Shown here: in pieces, positions 46,301 through 58,211 of the stretch | Numbering within the stretch: the first letter of the stretch is position 1 | How the letters are laid out: each line of letters starts with the position of its first letter | Source of the DNA: Xenopus tropicalis | Taxonomy: Eukaryota; Chordata; Amphibia; Anura; Pipidae | Reading direction: 5' to 3' | Length of the DNA stretch: 64,000 nt | Assembly (NCBI RefSeq): GCF_000004195.4 | Contig: NC_030683.2 | Location: 84,841,410-84,905,409, forward strand | Position numbers and translations under genes: made by a program | The notes under the pieces: generated by a model | The model's input: only the letters and a program-made list of their open reading frames with translations | Database searches by the model: none | What the model was told of the DNA's origin: nothing

Positions 46301-49300
46301 CATATCAAATGTTTATATCTACTAATCATTTAAGGCCTCTAGTAATGTTTCTGATTGCAGAAAAGATTTGACTTGTGACTGTGGCTAAAGGCAGTGAAAG
46401 ATCTTTGGGTCATTCTGCAGGTGCACTGACCTGTTTTTCAGCTCTATATCTGTGCCCACAGACATTCCTGAACGCTGGCCTGACTGTATTGCAGTACTGG
46501 TGATGACTAAGAGAAATCCGTAAAGATACTGGAGACGGGATCTGAAATTTTTAAGGTTCTTGTTTTATGGTAAATACATATCTGGACACCAAAGTCTTGT
46601 GCTGAGACAACAGCGCTGCTACAGCAGAAACATAACCCATGTAACTGGTTCAGTAAACTTATAGCAATAAGGGTTCAGAGATAAAATCACATGGATCTGA
46701 TAGTATTGTTGAGACACCAAAAAGAGCTGAGTTTGTGGTACTTTCCATGTGGACACACATAAAGCTATGCAGTTACTGGTGCACTGAAAGAGGAAGTATT
46801 TGGTGGAAGAAGCATGGGAAAATAATTGTTCTGTAATATGCAATTAGCATATCGTTGTGGCAGCTAACTTACATGTAATTAAGAAGAGGGTTCACTGCAA
46901 AGAAACAGCTTTCCCATAATTATACTTGGAGTGATCAACCACAACAACAATTCATTGTTACTGAATAAAGTTCACCAGCATTGCTGTTGGCCACAGACCA
47001 AAAGAGCATCTGGAGCTAGTCAGACTCCCATATCTCAGCCAAAGGACTGATTGGTTGTCCCCCCCATACTGTTAAGGGGCTTAAGGACTGGGGGAGGGAG
47101 GACATTAATGGATCCTTTTAAAAATCAGAACTTAATCATGTAGTTACTGTTTTGTTCTAGAACAAGTGGTAAAGTTACCACCCGAAGAAAACTGACTGAT
47201 TGCCCAGCTAATTCACATTCTGTTTGGAAGAAGCAAATTCTGGCTATCCCAAGGGATCAAATTATCAGAAACCACTTTTCAACCAGAGTATGCATATGGA
47301 ATTATATGTACAGGTGGAAGTCATGTACACCACTTATAAAACTGATATAAGAATTAAGGGTCAAAGCATGCTTTTCACTGTACCCCTTTATTCTTGCTTT
47401 CCAGTGATCTTTAAAACACTGTCCATTTATTCCTTGACAGGGCCTGAACTAGGGGTAGGCAGAAGAGGCACCAGCCTAAGGTGCAATGATTGGGGGGCAC
47501 CAGGCAGGAACCTCTCCTCCCTAGCCCACGCTCCCTTCTCTTGCCCCCGCCAGTTGTCATTATGTGGTGGGGGCAATGACTTCCCGCTCCCCGCTTGATG
47601 GAACTCCGTATGCACGCACACACCAGGGGGTTGGGGGGGTGAGGTGGCCAACCAGGTTGCCTAGGGCGCCCGGACTGCTTGGCCGCTACTGCTCCTTGAT
47701 TACATGATTGTAAAAAAAATAAAGCTGGAAGTTTGAATTTATCATGATCCAAATGACAGAAAGACCCTCTATGGAAAACCCCAGGTGCTGAGCATTTCAG
47801 ATGATAGATAAAATATCTGTATACAGTTTCCGTACCTGGATCATATTCATTAATAAATTCTGCCAGGTCATTCTCAGGGAAAGCTGCTAAAAATTCTTGA
47901 AAGGTGTTCACAATGACTGCTTTCATAGACCTGGATTCTCTCCACGCGTCCTCTTGTACTTCATTCACTAGAAGAAAAATAAAGCCCTGATTGAGCCTCC
48001 TGCTTTATTCCCCATGACCTTCAGGCCACAAAAGTTGCAGTCCTGAACCATCCCGGATTGCTAGTTTTTTGTTTAGTGTAACCTAAAAATGTATTAACAT
48101 GTCTTACAAGTCCTAGAAAACTTATATTTAAGGGTGACTCACTCTTCTAAACATAACATTTTTAGGTTACACTAAACAAAAAACTAGCAATCCGGGATGG
48201 TTCAGGACTGCAACTTTTGTTCAGTATTTTTAAGATATCGCAGGGAATTAAATGTCTGAAAGAGATTTGCTTTTGCTTTTCTCCTCAACCAAAAATACCA
48301 CAAAATGAAGCAAATGAAACAGTTTCATACGTGTTACTATTTAGAGAACTGCTGAATCAAATGTGTATCTCTTGAGTTACCTCTTAAATGGGATCTATAT
48401 AATACAGTATAGGCACAGTATTTGACAGTATCATATGGCTAGGTATCCTTCGAGTTCAACAGGTTTTTGAAGGCTGAGATTAAAGCAAAAGACTTTTGCA
48501 TAAATCAGCCCAATTAACAAAACAAATGCCCAGATAAATCAAGATTATGATTTAACAATATCACTCAGTATCTTCACTCACATTTTCACTTTTAATTTAA
48601 TGAACTACTGTAGCTATTAATCCATTATTACAGTAAGCATCCTTTGGTTTTCTTGTTTCGCAGATTTTTTTATTTTTTTTATTTTAGCTAACAATAATGT
48701 CTAAACTTCTCCTTGCACTGAACATAGAGTAATCCTTTTACAGATAAATAATGTACTGTAAGTGATGCAAATAGCAGCATTGTGTTATGCATGGAAATCA
48801 GTTTACAATGAACTGATGACAAACGACTGGCTTGGTTTACAGAACTGTGCACAAATAATGTTATTATGAAATATTAATGATTTAATTTCAAGGAATTTTC
48901 ACACATTATGTTTCAATCTTGTCCTGGGTAATTCTTGTGCATCCCAACTCTTGGGCAGAATTGTTTGGTAGAGGTTTGGGTAGCTACCTAATTGCTATGG
49001 ATGTATTGTGCTGGATGCCTGTAATAATGTCCACACATGTGCAGGGGGTCTTTGACATCTAGGCTGGGTATTAGATCAATTTGGTCACAGGGGACAGTCA
49101 AATTTTACTCATCTGATGTATCAACTTATGGAGAGTTGGATATGATCACTAGGGCAAATTGCACTCCATACTGACTGATGAGCAAACATACTGTATGTGC
49201 TAAATCATGTCATTGGAGAGTTTGGTTTTCAATATTGTCCGATCAGCTTTGGTGTGGTCCTGAAAACTGCCCAAAATGTACAATAAAGCAATTTCAGTGT

Positions 49301-52300
49301 AAAAAAAAAAAGATCATATTACTGTTTATTGGGTTAAGAACTTCTATTAGATTTCTGTTAAAAAAAAGTCTTGAAACAACTTCTTATATCATTTATTAAA
49401 ACAGTTATGCACTAGATTCTTGTGCTTGCCATTTATAAAGGATTGCCAAAGTCAAATCAAAATCTAAAAAAATATGGAAAGTTATTTTGTGCTCTGTTTT
49501 ATTAGTCTTGTCCTGCACTGATTTAAAACATACCAGTAAATAGGAGGACCCCATCTTCTTCATTGCAGATGTCTATGTTCTCCCCTCCTGCAAGACAGAA
49601 ATAAATTATGGGACCATAAAAGCTAGAAAAGAAAGCAAGAAAGAGAGAGGCTGGAAACTACTATAGAATGGTGGGTGTGAGGAACACCAGATACAATTCT
49701 ATGACCCTACCTAGATGACTGGTAGCAAACTGGTAGGTGAGGTCGTTCCGCCTAGCTACCTGGGGGAAGGGGGGTAGGTACCAGGAACAAACGTTACAGT
49801 CGCACCTACGGACTGTTTCCCAAATCATAGCAGAGTGACTATTGCAGCAATTAAATATATCTAGAATCTTGCTATGTACTGTATATAGCATATATATCTT
49901 TGGGGCAGAAACCTAATCCCAACTGTGTATTAACACCTAAGGATAGATTTACGTATTTGGTGTGGTGCTATATGAATTAATCAATATATACATACATACA
50001 CCTGTCAATTGTTCTGATTAGTATATGAGAATTAGATATCCAACTGTAAACCAGACACTGAAAGAAGTGCAGCTTAAGTAAATTTAAAGCCCATATGTCA
50101 GCACTATACAAATGACAGATAATATTTAATGCCTGCAATATTGAATGTTAAGTACAGGGCTCTCTAATATGGTTGATGCCCTTGGCTTTTCTGCCTGAAT
50201 GATGGGCAAGCTAGGGGTATACAAAGGGGTGACCATATTTCTCTCATGTCCCCCCACATCTGTATTTAGAGAGAGGTAGAGAGAGAAAAGAGAGAGAAAG
50301 ATGAAACACTTGCACTCTATGTGCTTATAAATCTTATGCAAAATCCAGAGGGGCAAGGAAAGCACAAAAAAACATGGTGCTTTACAATAAATCTTGCAGA
50401 CGTTTTTGTTGCCACAATAAAACTATTGTAAAAGGCAACTGTAAATGAATAGTTTATTTTAATTATCAAATAATTATTTTAATAAATCAATTATTACCAA
50501 TGTATCAGTGGCATAACCACAGGGGGGGGGCAAATCTGCTTCTTCAGTATGGGGACCTGCGTGTGACCTGACATGCACAAGAAATAGTGGGTCATTACTG
50601 CTCTCTATGGCACATTAGTAAACTGAAACCTTTGTTTTCCTGTTCTCTCTACACAATGAAAATAACTCACTTAGCTAAGCAGGTTTCAAACTTTTCAGAG
50701 ATATAGAGCAGTGGTTAGAAAAAGGATATGACTACAATAATGGAAAGAACCAGAATAAGGAAATATGTGTTTTCTTCATAGACAACTACCAAGCACTGCA
50801 GAAATAATGAAGTAAAAAACAAATGAAATGAAAACCTAAAAGGTCATTGTTTTACAGTGAGTCTTATGCTAACAAAATAGAATTACCGATTCCCTTGCTT
50901 TTTTACCCACACTACACAAAATTAAAACAAAAAACCCAAACAAACTCTTCCCACAAGCAATGAGCCATGAGAACCCTGTGTTTCTCCACCCCCAGGAGCT
51001 CAGTTATCTCCTTCTCCATTGGTAATTGAGGGGTAAGTGACAACCTCAAGACTCAAGTGGGGTAAATGACTTCCTTAGAATCTTTGGCATCACTCTCTAC
51101 AATACCTCAATACAATGTACATAGTTATATGTTACCTCATTTTCTAGGGCTTGAGCAACCTATTGATACTGTTGCTACACCAAAAGCCCCTCTTATAAGA
51201 GGATTAACCTACTGTAATGTCACTTGAGACTAATATAGATGAATTTAGCTGCCACCCCTGCAACTTGATCTGGAGTTGCAGTTATGAAAAATAGATGAAT
51301 TATATGAAAGGATCCATATCCCCTCTACTATAGGGTTCACATCCTCAGAAATAAAATATTGTTTACGAGAAGATCACATGTTTCTGAATAATAAACAAGG
51401 GCAGCCTATAATCAGCAGTTAGGAAGGATGTTTTCTGGGGGATTGGAACATGAGACACCCCTCATGTTTGGTATCAATCTTATTGCCCTCATATGGATCA
51501 CCACATGCCCCTATTTTTATCATGATATGGAGTGTTGGCAAGTACCACTACTATATGATAGAAAACTAGCCTAAACCCGGGGGGAGGGTCAACAATGACA
51601 TGTCCGGGGCACTCCCCCCTCATGCATATGGTAATAAGGAAATATCCCAGCAGGGAATAAATGTGCAAAAGGTCCAGTTACTATAGCTCATACTTTGATG
51701 ACAAAAGACCAGCATCTATCAAGTTCAACCCTTCCAAGTGAACCCAGCACACACAAACTTATACAGACCTATCTATACACTCACATATATAAACCATATA
51801 TACCACAATCAATACTAGTTTTAGTATCACAATAGCCTTGGTTACTATGGTTGTTCAAGAACTCATCCAAGCCCCTCTTTAAGGCATTAACAGAATCTGC
51901 CATTACAACATCACTAGGAAGGGCATTCCACAACCTCACTGCCCTCACCGTGAAAAACCACCTACGCTGCTTCAAATGAAAGTTCTGTTCCTCTAATCTA
52001 ATGGGGTAGGAAAAAAAAAACCTCCTATCTGCCTATAATCCCCTTTAATGTACTGGTACAGAGTAATCATGTCCCCTCGCATGCGCCTTTTTTCCAGAGA
52101 AAACAACCCCAACCTCGATAGTCTAACCTCATAGCTTAAATCTTCCATCCCCTTTAGTTGCATCCAGTTTAGTTGCACGTCTCTGCACTCTCTCCAGCTC
52201 ATTAATTTCCTTCTTAAGGACTGGAGCCCAAAACTGCACTGCATACTCAAGGTGAGGCCTTACCAGGGACCTATAAAGAGGCAAGATTATTTTTTCATCC

Positions 52301-55123
52301 CTTGAGTCAATGCCCTTTATTTGCTTTAGTAGCCACTGAAAGACACTGCCTGGAATCAGACAACTTGTTATCTACAAGAATCCCCTAGATTCAGTTAAGG
52401 ATCCCCCCAATAACTTTGCACTTTTCAACATTGAACATCATTTTCCAGTTTGCTGCCCTGTTTTCTAATTTTGTCAAATTGCTCTGCAAAGCGGCAGCAT
52501 CCTGCATGGAACTTATAGTGTTGCACAGTTTAGTATCGTCAGCAAAAATAGAAACAGTACTGTCTATGCCCACCTCCAGGTAATTAATAAACAAGGTAAA
52601 AAGCAAAGGACCAAAGACAGACCCCCGCCGTACTCCTCTAGAAATGCTGGTTCAAATAGAAAATGTTTCATCCAAATATATTTAGATAACATCCACTAAA
52701 AAAATAGTTGACCGGCACAACGAGTGTAATGCAAGTGGGGCAGCAACGTTTCAGGCGCGTACCCCTTCGTCAGGCATACAAACCAGTGCAGTGAACATGA
52801 TTAAATAGTCTCACACTTCATTGTGCACCGAGTAAGAATTGTTGGAGGAGGTAAGGGTGTGCTGGGTGATGTTTTCTTGTTGTAAAGATAACATCCACTG
52901 CCATTTCAGAATCAATGTTCCTGCTCACCTCCTCATAAATGGCAATTAAATTAGTCTGGCAAGATCTGTTACACATAAAACCATGCTGGCGCAAACTTAT
53001 AGTATTGTGAATATGTCTATGAAGATTTTCATTCATCCAGGTCATCTAGTATATCTAGTATAAATAAATTTAAAGCAACTGGACTTGGTTTTCGTGACAG
53101 ATATGGTGTCTGAGAAAACTCTAGAGGGATGGTACAGATTTCCAAGAATGATCTATAAGACCCAGTATATGAGGAGAATAACAAAGGCTGTGTATATTCA
53201 ATCATACCCTGGAGGAGGGGAGCTCCATGCTAAGGGAGGCAGAAAGTGGGCTGTTCTGTTTATTGAACAAAAACTGTGAGTTGTTGTAACAATTTATATC
53301 TCTCTTGAAAAGCTCCTGTGCAGAACCATTTTTTGAGACCCAGACATGACCCAAACCTGCAACCCACATTTTAACCTGCTTAAACCTACTACCTGACCTG
53401 AGCTGCTTTTGCCTTATCCACAAGCCGATCCGCAACCCACTGACCAACATTAAACATGAAGTGCTGTTGCTGCAAACCAGAAGTGACATCATCAGACGTG
53501 GGCGGGGTTAAAAAAAACATTTAAAACATGGTTAAAGAAATAAAATACAGATAACATAGCTGATATAATATAAGGAATATAGACAAGACCTGCATCTATA
53601 CCTGCATCTGAAAATCCTATTTGCAACCCAAAGGGAACCTGCTATTTTTGTGGGTAACCCATAGGTACACCAGGTAATTTAAGATGACCCCTAAGATTAG
53701 CTTCTCAGCGGCTCCCCAGAGCACACTGTGAGTGCCACTGACATTTCTAAAAGAATCCAAGATGGGGAGCTCCTGTGACATCTTTGAAGATCTGGATCAT
53801 TGCTACTATGCTAAATCATTAGGCTTGTACATTAAAAAGGACCTGTCACCCTAAAAAAAAAAAGTTAAACAAAATAAACTTTACTTACACTATATAAATT
53901 ATTTCAATTTTGTTTCCTTCAGGCCATGAAATTGGTGTTGCTGGACTACAGCTTTCACCATGTCTCAACCTTCATAATATGTTAAAGTATGATGGGATTT
54001 GAAGTCCAGCAACAAAGTAAACTGTGGTTGAACAGTTCAGTATAGTAGGGTACCTTGGTTAAGAGAGAATTTATAAATTGAGCATAGGATTAAGTAAACA
54101 AAAAACGCTGAGCTGGGTAAAGAGGATTCCCATAATGCATCGCTCTTGTAACGACTCTACGACCAGGACTGTAGGCGACCCTATGCAGCACAAGCAGGTG
54201 CCCCCCTTCAGCCCCCGCTCCTGCATAGACACCAACCAGCACAGTCACACCAATCCCCCCCCTCCCCTCCCGTCCCCGCACCTGCTTGCTGCGTCCCCGC
54301 TACTGCACAGGCTGAAGAAACTCTGTCTCCCCGCGCGCGACAGAGTTTCTTCAGTCTGTGCAGTAGCGGGGACGGGAGGGGAGCGGGGGGGGGCGGCGGC
54401 GTGGGATCACAAAGACACAGCCTGCAAGTGCTTCAGGAGGGGTGGGGGGTGCTGACAGACACAGCCTGGCTGGGGACGCATGTGCAATAAAGAGTAGTGA
54501 GGTAAAGGAAGTGGGCATCCCTATTAAAGATGGCAGCGCTGTTCACTAAAAAGAGTCTGTTGTATGTAGTAAGTGTATCTCAGTAAATCTTTCTCTAGGC
54601 AAGCCAGAAATATAGCGTTTCTGCATAGCGATAGTAGTACTATTGAATAGTGTGCTTAACTGATTTTGAATTTCCTTGTCCTTTAACTCTTGATATCTGC
54701 AATTCAAACAATTTTTAATATTTATTTGTTCCCTTTCACTGTTTTTAGCAATAGCCTGTTCTTTAAATGTATTGTAAGAGTGGTTAGTGCTGTGCATTCA
54801 AGTATTGCTAATAATAAAAATGTTACAAACATGCATAGATATTGCTTAACAACCCCGGGACGTTCCTTATATTGACTCAGTTCCTGTCCCTAACCTTAAA
54901 GATCGTGCATGTTTCCTATACAACCTATATATATTGTTAGAGCTGCTCTCAGAGTGTTCATATAAAACATCATTTATTTTGTTAAACTGTAAAGGAATAA
55001 AGTAGAATTAAACAGAATCTTGTCCCCTAGCTTTTAGAAACAGGATTCAGAAAGTAGTGAGATAAAATGTAGAATGCAGAAATTACCAGAAATACGGAAT
55101 TCTTGGCTTGCTTCACCGCTCAT
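43305..55123 (-). CDS. il18: Interleukin-18 precursor
   Basis: Beta-trefoil cytokine of the IL-1 family, processed by inflammatory caspases and signalling through the IL-18 receptor. Five coding exons: 55087-55123, 49534-49587, 47836-47967, 46139-46272 and 43305-43535. All have GT/AG borders and the phases join exactly, giving 195 residues (human 193). Exon 1 starts [12 protein letters not shown]. Exon 4 has [20 protein letters not shown], parallel to the human MYKDSQPRGMAVTISVK. Exon 5 has NMIFYQKIF and [17 protein letters not shown], the last beta-trefoil strands. There is no signal peptide, as expected. Asp37-Ala38 in VQEDAWRE aligns with the human caspase-1 site after Asp36. It converges with sdhd, as in vertebrate synteny. 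The introns are heavily loaded with repeats. The 5' UTR and poly(A) site are not defined. Confidence 0.95.
44098..44660 (+). mobile_element. Minisatellite-carrying element, partial copy 3
   Basis: An array of 34 bp-type units (44098-44406) is followed by GTGAACAATG blocks and CAGTACTGATACCATTTAAAG, as in copy 1. Left and right termini are missing or diverged. It lies in the last intron of il18. Minus-strand open frames here are repeat artefacts. Confidence 0.7.
44970..45420. repeat. Left member of an inverted duplication
   Basis: Sequences such as AACTCAAGAGATACACATTTG and GTTGCAGTCCTGAACCATCC recur in opposite orientation at 48080-48385. The il18 exons 3 and 4 lie between the two copies. 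Confidence 0.7.
47438..47691. mobile_element. hAT-like MITE with near-perfect 8 bp duplication
   Basis: Begins CAGGGCCTGAACTAGGG and ends GGCCGCTACTG. Flanking octamers ttccttga (47430-47437) and ctccttga (47692-47699) match at 7 of 8 positions. GC-rich interior, no transposase. Lies between il18 exons 3 and 4. Confidence 0.75.
48030..48390. repeat. Right member of the inverted duplication, itself palindromic
   Basis: 48035-48090 and 48160-48222 are reverse complements (GTTGCAGTCCTGAACCATCC and AAAACTAGCAATCC at the core) around the TCCTAGAAAAC segment. The rest is the inverse of 44970-45420. Lies in il18 intron 2. Confidence 0.75.
49588..51699. other. il18 intron 1, left part, no gene recognised
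   Basis: No coding exon or clear element edge. A purine-rich GAGAGA tract lies near 50270-50300 and a G run near 50521. Confidence 0.4.
52698..52885. mobile_element. Short PLE-like insert in the CR1 LINE with 14 bp target duplication
   Basis: This 188 bp insert is bounded by identical AGATAACATCCACT at 52684-52697 and 52886-52899. It contains the CGTTTC...TCGTCAG segment shared with other PLE termini, so it is a very short terminal copy inserted into an older LINE. Confidence 0.8.
52747..52773 (-). ncRNA. Hammerhead-like motif in the short PLE insert
   Basis: Minus strand: CTGACGA, AGG-GGTACGCG-CCT, GAAACG. Here the stem starts directly after CTGACGA, as in the canonical core, but is only three pairs long. 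Confidence 0.45.
53680..53925. repeat. Fragments of TTAAAGG-family MITEs
   Basis: 53685-53830 resembles the interior of 14751-15290 (AAGATGGGGAGCTCCTGTGACA). 53835-53925 with CCTGTCACCCTAAAAA and CTTTACTTACACTATATAAA matches a fragment at 43915-44010. Confidence 0.5.
54262..54385. repeat. GC-rich perfect palindrome
   Basis: Arms 54292-54327 and 54339-54374 are complementary along 36 bases with one mismatch, around an 11-base GC-rich spacer. The outer CTCCCCTCCCGTCCCCG is also mirrored as CGGGGACGGGAGGGGAG. A G9 run follows. Probably the core of a GC-rich MITE (about 54170-54480). Confidence 0.85.
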
Positions 55124-55260
55124 CTCTGTTTCTCTGCCTCCAGTACAAATACAACACAGCTCAGATCCTGTTTTGAATTAGCAGAGAATGGAATGTGTCC
55201 GAGAAGCAGTGAGAAGGGGAAGTGAATATGGCAACCGTACACTTTCCAGCTCCTTGTAAA
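55124..55260 (-). promoter_or_regulatory. Putative 5' UTR/promoter of il18
   Basis: Upstream of the il18 ATG. GGGGAAGTGAA at 55217-55227 resembles a PU.1/ETS or composite ISRE site, which would fit a myeloid cytokine. The transcription start is unknown. Confidence 0.3.
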
Positions 55261-56932
55261 GTAATTTTAGTGGGCGTGACATGAGCGGTAGAAAGGTTGT
55301 GGTGTGTGGGTGGAGATTAACAGACATACACCTGCAGTGGCAGGCAAATACCTGTATATACTTCAATTTTTACTTTTTGCATATAATGGTCCCTTATTTT
55401 ATGCCAAATGAAATGTGCAAGTAATAATCGATGGAGTATATTTAAATACAAATATGTTCTCTATCTTAACTCAGAGTACCTTTTCTAGCTTTGTGACATA
55501 GAACATTGGTCTCATTGGAATTAAGCTGGCCATACACTGAAATATCTGCTTGTTTGGTGAGGTCAGTTTGGTGAGCAGATCTTTCCCCTATATACACATC
55601 TTGAGGTGGGCGATATCAGATCAGTCTAATCGTTTGGTCCTCAGACTAAGCAATCGGATCACATTGACAGGATGCAGACCATCTGGATGAGGATAGCATC
55701 GATGAATGGATGTGCCTCTTGCTCAGACTGGATTTTTAAACATGCCAAACAGATATCAGTCAGGCCAATCTGAGAGCACTATGCAAGGGCCGATAAGCTG
55801 CCAACTCTGTCCATCGGCAGCTTTTTTCAGCATTGGTATGGTCACCTTTACACTAGCTAGATTAAGTTAGATTAAGCTTAGTATCTGTTCTTGTCAGGGG
55901 TTTCTGGCTGCTCCTCTCTATGAGACAGACTACCTTCATCCTCTGACCAAAGGGGCAGCAGCATAAAAAAAGCCCAAGTAAATGTTTATAATCCTGGCTG
56001 ATGTTTGGTGGTGGTATTACGGTACTCTTAACATTTTTACTATTTATTTACTTTTGTAAGTCACTTTTTCATTTAGGTTTTAAGGGTGCAGTAGACCCAT
56101 AGGCCTTAGGGGAGACTTGGGAGAGGACTGTATGGCCATTAGGTTCCAGTCCTCCCTCAAAAAACAAGACTTCAGCCTTGAAGAAATCCTGGTGGAATCT
56201 TCGCTGAACCCGGGGGAAAAGGGACCTTCCCTTGCCGTGAGGCGAAGGAGTTATCCTTTAAAGCCTTTTGGCCCTAGGGTCAGGTTTATTTAAAAAAAGA
56301 AATTACACAGTTTGTGCAAAAAACTACCTAGAAAGTTAAGGAACTTACGTAACTTGTCTAGAACTTAACATAACTTGTGTATCAAGCAAAAGACAATGCA
56401 GAGCAGCTTGACAGGGGCAGGCAGGGAGAAACTCCACTGATTACTAATTACAAACATAAGGTTAATTTCACTTCCCCCCAGTGAACAGACTGACTTATTA
56501 GCACATTAATGATTAATTTTAACTTTCTATGAACTTTTCGTTATAAAGTAACATCAGATGTTCTTATTGGGAGATATCTACTGAATTATATGAAATCAGC
56601 TGTGGAATGACTGGTTATTTGGCCACACAGCAATTCATTAGGCTCCATGCTTAACAAATTATGTAACTTACACAACTTACTATAAAGAAAACTTGCGTAA
56701 CTTATGTATAAACCCCACTGACCCCCAATTAAAAGACTGACTTATTAGCACATTATTTTTATGAACTACTACTGACTAGTACACAGTTTACGTAATTTAT
56801 GCAAAAACTTACATAGTTTTCACATAAAGCAATGACAGCCAGAGCAAGGACAGGAAGGAGGGTAGGGTAACTTAGGGCAAACCTTCACTAACCCCCAATA
56901 AACTTACTGTTAATTAATTAAAGCAACTCTTA
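55261..56932. other. Intergenic, no gene recognised
   Basis: No exon-like frame. Repeated phrases such as ACTTATTAGCACATTA occur at about 56490 and 56735, suggesting an old local duplication. Confidence 0.4.
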
Positions 56933-57146
56933 GGGCTCTGGCACACGGGGAGATTAGTCGCCCGCGACAAAAGACTCGCAAGTCTTTTTCAGCGATTTCG
57001 GGAAATCGCGCCGCCGCGTGTGCCATCCCGCCGGCGACTTACATGTTCGGCGGTGGGATGGCGGGTCATGACAACTCGGGGAGATTAGTCGCCCGCGAAC
57101 ATGGAGTTTTGTCGCGGGCGACTAATTTCCCCGTGTGCCAGAGCCC
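56933..57146. mobile_element. 214 bp MITE with GGGCTCTGGCACACGG termini
   Basis: Terminal inverted repeats begin GGGCTCTGGCACACGG and are followed inward by GTCGCCCGCGA/TCGCGGGCGAC. TTA flanks both ends (56930-56932 and 57147-57149). It is the full-length relative of the 49 bp element at 35124. Confidence 0.85.
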
Positions 57147-58211
57147 TTAAAGGGATTGTTCACCTTCAATGTCCAAATCTTGTAAAACCACTAACAATGC
57201 TATCATTGTGTTAGAATATCCAGTTTTTATAAAGGAAAGTAAAAAGGCCATTGTAAAAGCTACTTTTTATATCTGTTAAATCAGTCCTTCTCCTGTCTCA
57301 CTAATCAGTTTTCGGAAGGGATGGGAGTGACCTATTCTGAACCTGACATAATCAAATCCAGGCTTTGCCCTTACTAGTTCCCTATTGGACATTAATACTG
57401 TCCTCCTATTGTGATGTTATAAATTAGCCCCTCCATGCCCTTCCATTCACACAGATGGACACAGCTATTACCACAGCCCTCCTCGCCCATACTTCTACAG
57501 TTTTCCTCTCTGCACCCTCAGATTTCCACAACATAGATTGCACATACCTCAGTTCCACCCCCCTACCCCTGCAGCCCTCACTTTTTCCCCTCTGTACCCT
57601 TCAACCCAAACTTGTAACATTTTCCCCTCTGCAGCCTCAGCTTCCCCAGCACTGATCACACACCTCCCTTCCTGGACCCTCAGATCTCCCAGTAGAACTG
57701 ATCGCTACCACCTCCCCTCCCTGCTTTATTCCCAGCTCGGCACCAATTTCCCTATCACTAATCACGCAACGGCTTGATCAAAAACTATGCATCTTCAAGT
57801 TCTCCCAGCACTGTCTCTCCCTGTGCCCTGAACTTGTAAAATTATAAGTGATCCTCTCTGCACCCTTGAGATCACCCAGCATCTCCCCCACAGGCAGCTC
57901 CCCTCCCACCGTGGCTCCAGCAGATCGACTGCTCTCCATCCTGCGCTGTTAGAAGGCACACTGAACAGCAGATTGACAGGCGTCACAGCTAATACGAGAT
58001 ATCTTATTGAAATACTGCCAGTACTATGCATGACTTCATATAAGGAAGTAAAGTAACTGTAGTGTTTATGGGGGTCGGTGACCCTACCCCCTCCTGCACA
58101 GGTTCCATGCAGGAGTAAAGAAGCAGGAGAGGGATGCTTCTGAGGTGAATATATTTTGAACTGCTCATTTTTTCTTAACTCACCTTACAAAGGTGAACAG
58201 CCCCTTTATTA
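57147..58211. mobile_element. TTAAAGGGATTGTTCACC long MITE-like repeat
   Basis: Left end TTAAAGGGATTGTTCACCTT and right end AAAGGTGAACAGCCCCTTTA are inverted repeats. The interior is C-rich with repeated CCCCTCTGCA(C/G)CC phrases. It abuts the preceding MITE through a shared TTA. No coding capacity. Confidence 0.6.

Larger units (their letters stand above)
51700..53045 (-). mobile_element. CR1-like LINE, 5'-truncated and broken
   Basis: On the minus strand, fragments in different frames give [13 protein letters not shown] and MAVDVI, then [12 protein letters not shown] and [10 protein letters not shown] (RT catalytic motif), then [14 protein letters not shown] and [18 protein letters not shown] at the C terminus. 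This is the order of a CR1/L2-group RT and its C-terminal region. Stops and frameshifts, and part of the RT core missing between VDVI and GPLLF, show it is dead. It lies in il18 intron 1. Confidence 0.8.

Noticed and set aside
47411..47968. 185-codon minus-strand ORF as one exon
   Set aside because: Only its first part (47836-47967) is il18 exon 3; the rest runs through intron into a hAT MITE past a good GTACGG donor.
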